Shown: positions 1 through 6,018, numbered from the stretch's first letter. The stretch is 7,007 bases of DNA from Rhizobium sp. Q54 (GCA_945901195.1 CAMDKB010000246.1:1-7007), one strand, 5' to 3'. Numbers and translations: made by a program. The notes: generated by a model from the letters alone, not told the origin.

Positions 1-221
1 CCGCCCGGCTTTCTGCCAAACCGCTCGCGCAGGCTTCTCACGCGCGGCGGCTTCTTCAAACCGTCGCTCGAAGGCGGCTTGCCGCTGTTGGAAGAGTTCA
101 GGCCCAGACGCCGCTCAAGTTCCGCGACCCGAGCCTTCAAGGCAGCGTTATCCGCCAACAGCGCCTGAATCAACGCGATCAGTTCTTCACGGGGCGGAAC
201 ATCTGGCGATTCAGCGACCAT
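1..221 (-). CDS. IS66 family transposase (TnpC type), N-terminal part, cut by window edge
   Basis: This is the first 73 codons of an IS66-type DDE transposase, which moves its insertion sequence. The start is ATG at 219-221 (protein begins MVAESPDVPPREEL). Residues 12-43 are a leucine-rich heptad-like stretch (LIALIQALLADNAALK, then ARVAELERRL), the usual N-terminal coiled coil. It is followed by the family hallmark LNSSNSGKPPSSDG and a basic stretch with RSLRERFGRKPGG, the start of the zinc-binding/DNA-binding region. The catalytic domain lies outside the window. The ribosome site is weak (GAATGGG just upstream). The reading frame is undamaged as far as it can be followed, so whether the element is intact cannot be judged. 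Family assignment is firm, because the NSSNSGKPPSSDG block is very characteristic. Confidence 0.93.
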   Translation of the reverse strand, partial: MVAESPDVPPREELIALIQALLADNAALKARVAELERRLGLNSSNSGKPPSSDGLKKPPRVRSLRERFGRKPG

Positions 222-310
222 CCCATTCTTGAATCGGAAACCGCTTCAAGCGTCCAGGAAAATCAGCTAAAAATAATGGTGCCTGGAAACAACCTGGGCA
301 GTTACGATTA
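1..310 (-). mobile_element. IS66-family insertion sequence, 5' end; outer boundary approximate
   Basis: The transposase starts at 221 and reads out of the window, so the element's 5' terminus should lie a short way to the right. An AT-rich stretch (266-276) and then GCCTGGAAACAACCTGGGCA (281-300) with GTTACG (301-306) follow; the last looks like a possible IS66 tip. The other terminal repeat is outside the window and no target duplication could be checked, so the boundary near 305-310 is a guess. Confidence 0.4.
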
Positions 311-478
311 CTATTGAGAAGGGCGCGCCCGGCGAACGCTTGCTCGCCTGCGCGCTAAAACAGTGATGTGGCTCTAAGTAAATTTGGACTAGTAGCGTCC
401 AGAACGCTCGGTGGAAGGCTATGATCGAACGTCAATTGAGGGGGCTCACAGTCAAATTTAGTCCCCCATAGGGTTCAC
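311..478. other. Gene-free spacer between IS66 end and hydrolase-fold gene
   Basis: No reading frame with a credible start and codon use is visible on either strand. The stretch receives transcription from the minus-strand operon ending at 479, but no hairpin followed by a T-tract was found, so that operon has no obvious intrinsic terminator here. It holds one imperfect inverted repeat, listed separately. It is probably relic sequence between the operon and the insertion. Confidence 0.5.
379..460. repeat. Imperfect inverted repeat, arms 379-390 and 450-460
   Basis: TAAATTTGGACT (379-390) and AGTCAAATTTA (450-460) are reverse complements apart from one bulged G. That gives 8 bp plus 3 bp of pairing across a 59-base gap. 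The arms are AT-rich, so chance is possible. There is no T-tract, which argues against a terminator. It could be the footprint of a lost small element. Confidence 0.35.
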
Positions 479-1327
479 CTAGGCGGCTACGGTTTCCATG
501 ATGAATGCATGTAGCTCAGTCTGTCGCGCATGCCTTAACACCGCCGAGTTGCCTAATGGGTCGCTATTACGCGCCATGACAAGGCGACGCGATACAGGGT
601 GATGCGGGATCCACGCGTCACCTTCGAGGGCAAGAAATTCATCTGATGTCATTAAGAGCATCGGAGTGGGGACCACATCAACTAGCGACGATAGATTGAA
701 AACGCGCTTTTCATTGTATTCCGCGATGAGATTTCTATCCCACGACATTTCAAAGCCGCTCGCAGTTTCTCGTATCTTGCGTTTCACAACCGCCATCCGA
801 ATTGGCTCGGGCGCCTCAAGCAGCCCTGCGCGGGTGCCCAAGACGTACCCCTCTGCCTCTTGTCGGTTAGCGAACACCAGCCCTGCCTCAAGCTGTGTTA
901 TTGATACAGCACGATGGTAAAAGGCGCTGGAAGACACAAGAGGATCATGCAGGGCTAACGCATGGAATTTGACGCGGGCGCTCGCTAGGAAGGTGAGAGC
1001 AATTGCGCCCCCCCAGCCGGACCCCAAAAACATGCAGCGACGTTCGCAGAGCTGATATAATTGATTGATGCATGCATGATATAGGGGAAGTCCGTACTCA
1101 TTGGCGTGCAGCGCGCCGCTCTCGCTACGCCCGGGCATGTCGGCGGCGACGACTTTGATGCCGGCAGCGCAAAGACTTTCAGCCAGCAAAAAGAAGTCAC
1201 CTGTGTCCCCGATATAATCATGCAAGCAAACGAGTGTCGCGGTGGGCTCCTGAGGACGCCACACGTGAGTACGCAAGCGTATGTAGTTTCCTGCTAGAGG
1301 AACAAGAATATCGTTGATTTTCAGCAT
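479..1327 (-). CDS. Alpha/beta-hydrolase-fold protein with degenerate active site
   Basis: This 282-residue protein has the length and block order of a single-domain alpha/beta hydrolase. Strand 3 and the oxyanion region are at TLVCLHDYIGD (31-41), where the usual HG is H36-D37. DMPGRSES (63-70) stands for the common DxPGxGxS block, the elbow is at 102-107, and DPL (128-130) follows. At the elbow the usual G-x-S-x-G reads G102-S-G-W-G106, so the nucleophile position is Gly104 (codon GGC). No GH motif occurs near the C-terminus, where the catalytic His is expected (region 250-266). A conventional serine-hydrolase reaction is therefore unlikely; a binding, chaperone-like or altered-chemistry role is inferred. 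It starts 9 bases after the glycosyltransferase stop and is the last gene of the three-gene run. The frame is intact, so it is not an obvious pseudogene. Ser103 could be a displaced nucleophile. Confidence 0.82.
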   Translation of the reverse strand: MLKINDILVPLAGNYIRLRTHVWRPQEPTATLVCLHDYIGDTGDFFLLAESLCAAGIKVVAADMPGRSESGALHANEYGLPLYHACINQLYQLCERRCMFLGSGWGGAIALTFLASARVKFHALALHDPLVSSSAFYHRAVSITQLEAGLVFANRQEAEGYVLGTRAGLLEAPEPIRMAVVKRKIRETASGFEMSWDRNLIAEYNEKRVFNLSSLVDVVPTPMLLMTSDEFLALEGDAWIPHHPVSRRLVMARNSDPLGNSAVLRHARQTELHAFIMETVAA

Positions 1328-1336
1328 TGCTCGCGC

Positions 1337-2146
1337 CTACTTTGCCAGCCGGACGCCAAGTCGAACTGATGGCGTGAAGACGCACCCTGGGAGCATTCCC
1401 TCCTCTTCAGACGAGGGCAGTGTGATTTCGATATAATGTTCTTGTTTAAAGATATCTGGAGAAGTGACCATCTCGCTCAACTTTGCCCAGATATGCTGGC
1501 GAAGCTCCAAGTCCAGCTCTGGGCGGCGGCTAAGCAACAGCAGGTTGGACTTCAACTGACGGTAGGCGCGGCCACGGGCAAAACTTAACTTGCGCCCTAT
1601 GTCATGGTAGCGGACGCGTTCCTCAGGTGTGTTCTCTAGGGCCCGGGCAATTAGTTTGTTTGGCAAAACAATCCGCTCGAGGCCGACGAGACGCAGTCTG
1701 GCGTAAAGGTCGAGGTCCTCAGCTGCGTAGCCAGTCATGACTTCATCGTAGCCGCCGACGAAACGGAACGCGTCGCGTGGCACAACACACGTCCCTCGGA
1801 TATCGTCGACGCCAACGAATTCTCCGTAGGTGTTCCCTGACCATCCCGCCAGTGCGTTCAGAAAATCATTGCCGAGAACGATGTCGCAATCGACAAAGGC
1901 GAGCACATCGCCAATTGCGTTCGCCGCTCCAACGTTCCGTGCCTCTCCCAGATTAATTGCTGGACGATTGTCTACCTTGATCGCCCGGACACCCGGGAAC
2001 TCGGAACGCACCACGTCCGCAGTTCCCTTTGGGCAGTCGAAGTCAACGACGATGACTTCAGCAGCCTGCTGCCGCACAAATTCGGGCAACGTCTGCATGA
2101 GATAATGCAAACGGTCCTTGCAGGTTGTGATGATCGATACGCTCAT
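1337..2146 (-). CDS. Family 2-type glycosyltransferase (GT-A fold)
   Basis: This 269-residue protein transfers a sugar from a nucleotide-sugar donor to an unidentified acceptor. It begins with the nucleotide-binding strand MSVSIITTCKDRLHYL (1-16), then VIVVDFDCP (31-39). LGEARNVGAANA (66-77) corresponds to the GT2 block just before the metal site. The metal-binding DxD is D86-C-D88 in AFVDCDIV. GGYDE (131-135) and GYAAEDLDLYARL (139-151) carry the acidic ED pair typical of the catalytic base region, an arrangement shared with galactosyltransferase-like C-terminal domains. No membrane segment is visible, so it is probably cytoplasmic or peripheral. Its ATG abuts the TGA of the acyltransferase-like gene (TGAATG) and there is no clear ribosome site, so termination-reinitiation coupling is likely. 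Donor and acceptor cannot be read from the sequence. The fold call is firm. Confidence 0.9.
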   Translation of the reverse strand: MSVSIITTCKDRLHYLMQTLPEFVRQQAAEVIVVDFDCPKGTADVVRSEFPGVRAIKVDNRPAINLGEARNVGAANAIGDVLAFVDCDIVLGNDFLNALAGWSGNTYGEFVGVDDIRGTCVVPRDAFRFVGGYDEVMTGYAAEDLDLYARLRLVGLERIVLPNKLIARALENTPEERVRYHDIGRKLSFARGRAYRQLKSNLLLLSRRPELDLELRQHIWAKLSEMVTSPDIFKQEHYIEITLPSSEEEGMLPGCVFTPSVRLGVRLAK

Positions 2147-2596
2147 TCAGCGGGCGCTGGATCGTAGGGCGATGCTGTGGAAAGCGGCGGGCCGGCCATC
2201 ATCGTATGTGCGCTGCCAGAAGACGGCGCGTAAGCCTGAGCGCTTGCGGGCGGAGTGCAAGAGGGGGCGAACGGTCGCCTTATCGACGGCGGCAAGCATT
2301 GTGATCACCTGCACATCACCTTGCAGCGATGGCGTAAGTAGGCCACCGAAACGTAGCCAGTCCATAGCAACATCTTCGGTGGTCTGGACCCATCCGAGAT
2401 AGCCAACGATGGTGTCTTTGTCCGCTGCAATCAAATGCGAACCATTGTGAAGTTGATAGCCGATTGCGTTGACGGAGGCTCCTAACCCGAAATCCATAAA
2501 GGGCTTGAATCGGGAAACGAATTCCGTGACCATTCCGAGCGAGTATGGGTTCGGACCAAGCGTTGTGAATTCCAGGGTCTGCGAAGCTGTACTCAT
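2147..2596 (-). CDS. Small acyltransferase candidate (GNAT/HlyC-like fold)
   Basis: This 149-residue protein is not recognised with certainty. The order of elements resembles small acyltransferases of the GNAT/HlyC type: a strand pair at SHLIAADKDTIVGYLGWVQ (53-71), an acidic-aromatic stretch at EDVAMDWLRF (74-83), a strand at QVITMLAAVDK (96-106), a helix at TVRPLLHSARKRSG (108-121), and a last strand at LRAVFWQRTYDDGR (122-135). The HlyC catalytic Ser/His region near the N-terminus is not evident, so an RTX-toxin-activating role is not supported. The start chosen is ATG 2594-2596, with GGGGCGAGG just upstream; an in-frame TTG at 2618-2620 would add eight residues. It is the first gene of the run leading into the glycosyltransferase, which begins at the base after its stop. 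Function is uncertain and a conserved hypothetical label would also be fair. Confidence 0.75.
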   Translation of the reverse strand: MSTASQTLEFTTLGPNPYSLGMVTEFVSRFKPFMDFGLGASVNAIGYQLHNGSHLIAADKDTIVGYLGWVQTTEDVAMDWLRFGGLLTPSLQGDVQVITMLAAVDKATVRPLLHSARKRSGLRAVFWQRTYDDGRPAAFHSIALRSSAR

Positions 2597-2623
2597 CCTC
2601 GCCCCAATGACCAGAACCAATCA

Positions 2624-2658
2624 GAAATAAAAAGGCGACGCGGTCCTCCGCGCCGCCT
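2624..2658 (-). terminator. Rho-independent terminator after the outer-membrane protein gene
   Basis: Read on the minus strand, GGCGGCGCGG, loop AGGA, then CCGCGTCGCC form a 10-bp stem with one G-U pair (2634-2657). A TTTTTATTT tract follows immediately. It begins 13 bases past the outer-membrane protein stop. The next gene starts only about 38 bases downstream. Confidence 0.93.
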
Positions 2659-2670
2659 CAATGGTGCAAA

Positions 2671-3558
2671 TCAGAACTTGACGTTGGCGCGGACAAACGG
2701 GCCGTGCGAGGTCAGGTTCTTCTGCTGCTGTGCCGAGCCAATGTTAAACAGTTTCTCACCACGATATCCTGCAACGAACTCCGTCATCTTGGATGGACGA
2801 TAGGAGACGCCGAGCGAGGCGGAAACGTCAGTCACCCAATCGTAGCGCGACCCTGATTCGGAAACTCCGATGCTAAAAGGACCAACAAAGAATCCTTGAC
2901 TTTCAGTTGAGTCGTGACGCCCGTAAAGAGCCGCTGCCGCTACGCTCGCAACGATACCAAGATCATGGCCGAACCTCACGTCAGCGCCGATGCGGGGGCC
3001 AAACCCAAGAAAACGATTGTCGGCACCGGCGCGATAACCATAATAACCATAGGAGCTCAACTCTGCGCTCGAAGAACTTGAAGCATGAAGGGCACGCAGA
3101 CCGCCAAACACCCGCGCCTCAAGCGCGCCGGAATTGAACTTCCGACCAAAGTCAATATCGGCAGCCTGGAAGCCAGATGTGTTTTTTACACGCGCACCAT
3201 AGTAACTGAATTCACCTGCAGAGGCTTCGTTTGGCATGAACTGGGTCGCCGAAGCCGAAACTCTCCAATCGTAGGCCGTGCCCTCAATATTTCGGCCAAT
3301 GGAAATCGCACCGTAGGCGCCAAGATCACGAGCCGGCGAAATTCCCAGCTTTCCGTCGGTCAAAAACAAAGCTTGCTTACTGAAATCCGAAAAAGCCGCG
3401 CCGCCCTCAAGCGACACGAAGAAAGGATTGGGGGCGGCTATGGGCGCCTGTGGCGCAGCGCGAAGATTATTAGGGTCAGCGGCCGTGGCGGAACCGGTCG
3501 GAATGGCGGCAAGAGCCAAAGCTGCCGCCACCCCAAAATGCTTGTCTGATCCACTCAT
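2671..3558 (-). CDS. Outer-membrane beta-barrel protein (porin-like)
   Basis: This is a 295-residue secreted protein. The N-terminus MSGSDKHFGVAAALALAA has a basic residue and then a hydrophobic Ala-rich core, with likely signal-peptidase cleavage at SATA-ADP (about 26/27). The mature part is rich in Gly, Ser, Ala and alternating aromatic residues: for example SLEGGAAF (49-56), DWRVSASATQF (97-107), GARVFGGLRAL-like strands mid-protein and VSYRPSKMTEFVAGYRGEKL near the end. It finishes in FVRANVKF, with the C-terminal Phe that directs barrel assembly. The composition fits an 8-14 strand barrel of the broad major-outer-membrane-protein type; a specific substrate cannot be assigned. A Ser-rich and Tyr/Gly-rich run (about 159-178) looks like a surface loop. 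The start has a good ribosome site (GAGG, 6-base spacing). It is a single-gene transcript, bounded by its own promoter and a strong terminator. Confidence 0.87.
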   Translation of the reverse strand: MSGSDKHFGVAAALALAAIPTGSATAADPNNLRAAPQAPIAAPNPFFVSLEGGAAFSDFSKQALFLTDGKLGISPARDLGAYGAISIGRNIEGTAYDWRVSASATQFMPNEASAGEFSYYGARVKNTSGFQAADIDFGRKFNSGALEARVFGGLRALHASSSSSAELSSYGYYGYRAGADNRFLGFGPRIGADVRFGHDLGIVASVAAAALYGRHDSTESQGFFVGPFSIGVSESGSRYDWVTDVSASLGVSYRPSKMTEFVAGYRGEKLFNIGSAQQQKNLTSHGPFVRANVKF

Positions 3559-3562
3559 GATG

Positions 3563-3569
3563 CACCTCT
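3563..3569 (-). promoter_or_regulatory. Ribosome binding site of the outer-membrane protein gene
   Basis: AGAGGTG on the minus strand sits 4-6 bases before the ATG at 3556-3558 and fixes this start. Confidence 0.75.
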
Positions 3570-3592
3570 TGATTCTGAAATAAACTTATCCC

Positions 3593-3608
3593 AAGATTAA
3601 TTGATCTT
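3593..3608. repeat. Near-perfect 16-bp palindrome, candidate operator
   Basis: AAGATTAATTGATCTT reads the same on both strands except for one symmetric mismatch pair. It covers the proposed -10 box of the outer-membrane protein gene, where a bound repressor would block transcription. It is AT-rich and no regulator is recognised. Confidence 0.5.
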
Positions 3609-3622
3609 TAGCCCAATCACAA
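3594..3622 (-). promoter_or_regulatory. Sigma70-like promoter of the outer-membrane protein gene
   Basis: On the minus strand, -35 TTGTGA (3617-3622) and -10 TAATCT (3594-3599) are separated by 17 bases. This predicts a start near 3587 and a leader of about 29 bases. It is the best-spaced pair in this gap, but each box is only a partial match to consensus. Confidence 0.5.
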
Positions 3623-3893
3623 ATGTATCTCGCGTTAGCGTAGTCCAGGCGTAAATGATCTGAACCCGTTCAAATTCAGCCTGTTACTCTCCTCAGACGA
3701 AGGCGTGGCGCTGTCGCCCAAATGCCACACTTAAGAAGAATTGAACTTTAGCGTGGCTTTGCGCGATGCTTTGAACAAACAAACTGCGGGAACAGACAAA
3801 TGCGAGGACGCGTATAACAGGTCCTGTCATACGCTGGCGGCCGAAGCCAATCGCGTGTACTCAGACGTTGCCCTCTTGCGAGACCAGACTTTC
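3623..3893. other. Gap between outer-membrane protein promoter and carrier protein start
   Basis: This stretch separates two divergent genes and should contain the plus-strand promoter of the carrier protein, although no convincing -35/-10 pair was found. It includes the TGAAC-CC-GTTCA repeat at 3661-3672. A short complementary pair, GTGGC at about 3705 and GCCAC at about 3724, might form a hairpin in the leader. From 3741 the carrier-protein frame is open with a TTG start (AAGAAG too close upstream), so an N-terminal extension of up to 51 residues is possible but not favoured. Confidence 0.4.
3661..3672. repeat. Inverted repeat TGAAC-CC-GTTCA, candidate regulator site
   Basis: Perfect 5-bp arms flank a 2-base centre. 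It lies about 100 bases upstream of the outer-membrane protein ATG and upstream of the carrier-protein gene on the other strand. The same half-sites and spacing occur at 6876-6887. Confidence 0.45.
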
Positions 3894-4145
3894 ATGACGC
3901 CACAGCAACTGCTAGTGATTCTTAATGACGAATTGGTCACGCTTGAGTTGCATGATCGCGCGCCTCTGACGGATCAGACAGCCCAGGTGATCAGTTTTGA
4001 CGATCTGATCGTCAACAGTCTCGACGCGCTTCAGGTCGTCATGCGGCTCGAGGAAGCGTCCGGACGAGAGCTCACCCTTTCCCAGCTTCGCGAGTTTGCT
4101 ACGGTTATGGATGCGTTGAACCACCTATCCGCCGATAGCGATTAA
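3894..4145 (+). CDS. Acyl carrier protein
   Basis: From ATG 3894 this is an 83-residue acidic protein, a normal carrier-protein length. Carrier proteins hold acyl chains as thioesters on a phosphopantetheine arm. The attachment site is Ser42 in DLIVNSLDALQVVMRLEE: helix II follows the serine, then LTLSQLREFATVMDALNHL supplies helices III and IV. The residue before the serine is Asn rather than the common Asp (NSLD instead of DSLD). The preceding helix I is PQQLLVILNDELVTLEL. Ribosome sites are poor at all candidate starts (ATG 3894, GTG 3855, TTG 3741); domain length decided the choice. It is the only complete plus-strand gene here. Its last 21 bases overlap the end of the hydrolase gene on the opposite strand. 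No synthase lies beside it, so it is a stand-alone carrier of unknown pathway. Confidence 0.85.
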   Translation: MTPQQLLVILNDELVTLELHDRAPLTDQTAQVISFDDLIVNSLDALQVVMRLEEASGRELTLSQLREFATVMDALNHLSADSD

Positions 4146-5084
4146 CTCTTCAAATAGCCTGCCGAATTCACCGGTCCGCATTAAATGTCCCACAAGCCCA
4201 TGGCCAGCGCCCGGAACACATCTAATGTCTACGCCTGAAACTGGAGCCATTTCCATGGCGTGCAACCGGTCGTCGGTGCTTTGTTCGCCATAATATAATG
4301 TAATTGGGAAAGTGCCCGGCCGCCCCGCCACGAGTGTCTTGAGGTTTCGCTGATATAATCCCAAGGCGGAAGAGGAGAGCTTTTCTTCTATGGCTGGGCT
4401 GAATCGCAAGCGCCGTGGTAACGGAGAGGTGGGCCGCCAATCGACGTAAACCGAAAGTCCGAGGTAAGCGGTGCAGGGAATTATTGAGGCAGCGTAGAGT
4501 GACCCGTACCCCCCTGAAGAGAAGCCCGTGATATAAATACGTCGCAGACCTTCGGACTCTGCCAAGCGCATTATGTGTTGTGCAGTTTCTTCAATTGTTT
4601 GCCCAAAACCTTCAACACCACCGATGTATGTTCTGTAAGTTTCGTCTTTTAGAAAAAGTACATTAACTCCAAGTGGGCGCAATATAGACAGCATAATTGC
4701 ATTGGATAATTGATAGTTGTTATAAATCGTTGTGAAAACTACGAGCAGTTTGTCCGTCGGCTTATCGGCGGCCAAAAAAACATAGCCGCTCGGCGCATAA
4801 AGTCGGGCTAAAAGCGTAGCATCCACCATAATGGCAGGCAGCGCAGCCTGTGCTCTGACAAACTTAAGTCGCCCCTGCAGTTCCTCGAGATAAGCTCGTA
4901 CATCCACCTGTCGAGCCATCTGCATCAGGTTTTCCAGAAAGTACCCCGCCTCCGGAAGGCCCTGCATCACGGCATTCTCCGCCAGAAACAACGAATCCGA
5001 AGATTTATTGCCGAATTTGGTGATGGCAGTCTGCACATTACTGAGCTGCTCAAGCGAATGCGCACCTTTATGGTGGAATTTCAT
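4125..5084 (-). CDS. Alpha/beta hydrolase with intact catalytic triad
   Basis: This 319-residue protein is a cytoplasmic serine-hydrolase candidate. The N-terminal 100 residues are mostly helical (QGLPEAGYFLENLMQM and RAYLEELQGRLKFV) and lack a signal peptide. The fold follows: DKLLVVFTTIYNNY (111-124), NVLFLKDETYRTYIGG (141-156), and the nucleophile elbow ITGFSSGGYGSLYAA with Ser189 in G-x-S-x-G. YYGEQSTDD (264-272) offers Asp271/272 as the acid, and PGAGHG (291-296) gives His295 as the base. LKD..Y..G followed by GxSxGGY is shared with a family of hydrolases often found near glycan and secondary-metabolite genes; that link is from memory. Its ATG lies one base after the P450-like stop (TAA-A-ATG) and GAGG (5091-5094) inside the P450 gene provides the ribosome site, so the two are coupled. 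A thioesterase-like release role with the neighbouring carrier protein is inference. Confidence 0.88.
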   Translation of the reverse strand: MKFHHKGAHSLEQLSNVQTAITKFGNKSSDSLFLAENAVMQGLPEAGYFLENLMQMARQVDVRAYLEELQGRLKFVRAQAALPAIMVDATLLARLYAPSGYVFLAADKPTDKLLVVFTTIYNNYQLSNAIMLSILRPLGVNVLFLKDETYRTYIGGVEGFGQTIEETAQHIMRLAESEGLRRIYITGFSSGGYGSLYAASIIPCTAYLGLSVYVDWRPTSPLPRRLRFSPAIEEKLSSSALGLYQRNLKTLVAGRPGTFPITLYYGEQSTDDRLHAMEMAPVSGVDIRCVPGAGHGLVGHLMRTGEFGRLFEELIAIGG

Positions 5085-5085
5085 T

Positions 5086-6006
5086 TTACGCCTCGCGGAT
5101 TGTAACTCTTGCGGCTGCCGGCATATAGAAGGGCTTTTCAGACGGGGCCATTTCTAGGTCAGACGCTTGGGCTATATACCGGGTCGCGCGCAGGCGGCCG
5201 ACAATTCCTTTCCACGCAAGTTCTGTCAGGCCTTTCCCAAGACAGATGTGGGGACCGTGACCGAACGTAGCTGCTACATTGCTGTGGCCCGAGAAAGATG
5301 AGTGATGAAGATTGCATCGTATCAGTTGATGATCATCCTTATTGACACCAGATGATTGCGGTCTGTGGATCCTTTCGATGAAGCGAATAGCGCTAACCGG
5401 GAGGTGATCCAGCCATTGCATGTCCGACAAGAGTGTCGACTTATGGTGCGCGATCGTCTCATAAACAGACAGCGCCAAGGAGCCTACGAAGGGCTTCACA
5501 CCTAGTGCTGCGAGAGCCATTCCAGTGAGCCGCTCAGGAGAGGGATCACTAAGAAACGCTCTAATTTGCATATTGATAGCGTAGCGACGCCTCGGTGAAG
5601 CATCCGGATCGAAAAGCGTAGCAATTTCGCTTGCAAGAGGGAGATCATTTTCTGATACGATAAAGGACATCGCCGTTCGCCAGAGTGGGGCAGAAAAATC
5701 AGCCACGAGATCGAACTGACGTCCCGGCTTAAACAAGCTATCTATGAGCCGGCCAATTTCCTCATCGAGGGCAATTTCCATGTCCTTTCGCCGCGACTTT
5801 AAAAGAAGCGCCATAACCCGCCGCACCTCGGCATGAGAGTTACCTTCAATGAAGACCGGCAGCTGTCTCAGAAACGTAACAGTCGCAGTAAAGTCAAGCC
5901 CTGTCTTCTCGGTGATGTGCTCGTATACACTGCTCATCGGATAAGGCGGATATGCTGAAGATGATAACACCTCCCGAACCCGACTCGAATCAAAGATACT
6001 TTCCAT
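5086..6006 (-). CDS. Cytochrome P450-like protein, shortened and divergent
   Basis: From ATG 6006 this is 306 residues, against about 400 for ordinary bacterial P450s. The heme-thiolate loop is clear: FGHGPHICLGKGL with Cys255 as iron ligand (FGxGxHxCLG). GNSHAEVRR (55-63) matches the C-helix HxxxR that contacts the heme propionates. Other landmarks are absent. The I-helix, where A/GGxxT is expected, reads ALGVKPFVG, with Lys171 and Pro172 at the acid-alcohol positions. In the K helix (AIRFIERIHRP) the Glu of ExxR is replaced by Phe209, though Arg212 and the following Pro216 remain. The meander between there and the heme loop is about 25 residues short. Monooxygenase chemistry is doubtful; heme binding is likely. 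The start has a strong ribosome site (AAGGA, 7-base spacing). An ATG at 6114 would add 36 residues but has no ribosome site and probably lies in IS sequence. It is first in a two-gene operon with the hydrolase. Confidence 0.85.
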   Translation of the reverse strand: MESIFDSSRVREVLSSSAYPPYPMSSVYEHITEKTGLDFTATVTFLRQLPVFIEGNSHAEVRRVMALLLKSRRKDMEIALDEEIGRLIDSLFKPGRQFDLVADFSAPLWRTAMSFIVSENDLPLASEIATLFDPDASPRRRYAINMQIRAFLSDPSPERLTGMALAALGVKPFVGSLALSVYETIAHHKSTLLSDMQWLDHLPVSAIRFIERIHRPQSSGVNKDDHQLIRCNLHHSSFSGHSNVAATFGHGPHICLGKGLTELAWKGIVGRLRATRYIAQASDLEMAPSEKPFYMPAAARVTIREA

Positions 6007-6013
6007 GAGCCTG

Positions 6014-6018
6014 TCCTT
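6014..6018 (-). promoter_or_regulatory. Ribosome binding site deciding the P450-like start
   Basis: AAGGA on the minus strand, 7 bases before ATG 6006, is much better than anything before the alternative ATG at 6114. Confidence 0.7.

Noticed and set aside
2597..2620. TTG start extending the acyltransferase-like protein by eight residues
   Set aside because: The ATG at 2596 has a G-rich ribosome site, and the TTG lies within 15 bases of the terminator's T-tract with no ribosome site.
3120..3160. GGAATTGAACTTCCGACC stretch resembling a tRNA T-arm region
   Set aside because: There is no acceptor stem, anticodon arm or CCA context and it is inside a well-supported coding gene.
3085..3549. Long plus-strand open frame opposite the outer-membrane protein gene
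   Set aside because: It is a codon shadow of the barrel protein, whose signal peptide, strand pattern and C-terminal Phe support the minus strand.
3741..3893. TTG start giving a 134-residue carrier protein
   Set aside because: Carrier proteins are normally 75-90 residues, the extra 51 residues show no recognisable domain, and the purine run is too close to the TTG. It is kept as a possibility in the gap entry.
3559..3893. Possible nod box, tts box or sigma54/NifA sites
   Set aside because: No TGGC-N8-TTGC pair and none of the longer symbiosis-box patterns could be matched by eye.
1054..4359. Four copies of GATATAAT on the plus strand (1054, 1211, 1430, 4352), each with a perfect TATAAT
   Set aside because: All lie inside minus-strand genes in two different codon frames (Tyr-Ile or Leu-Tyr-Gln), and none has a -35 box at the right distance, so they are not supported as antisense promoters.
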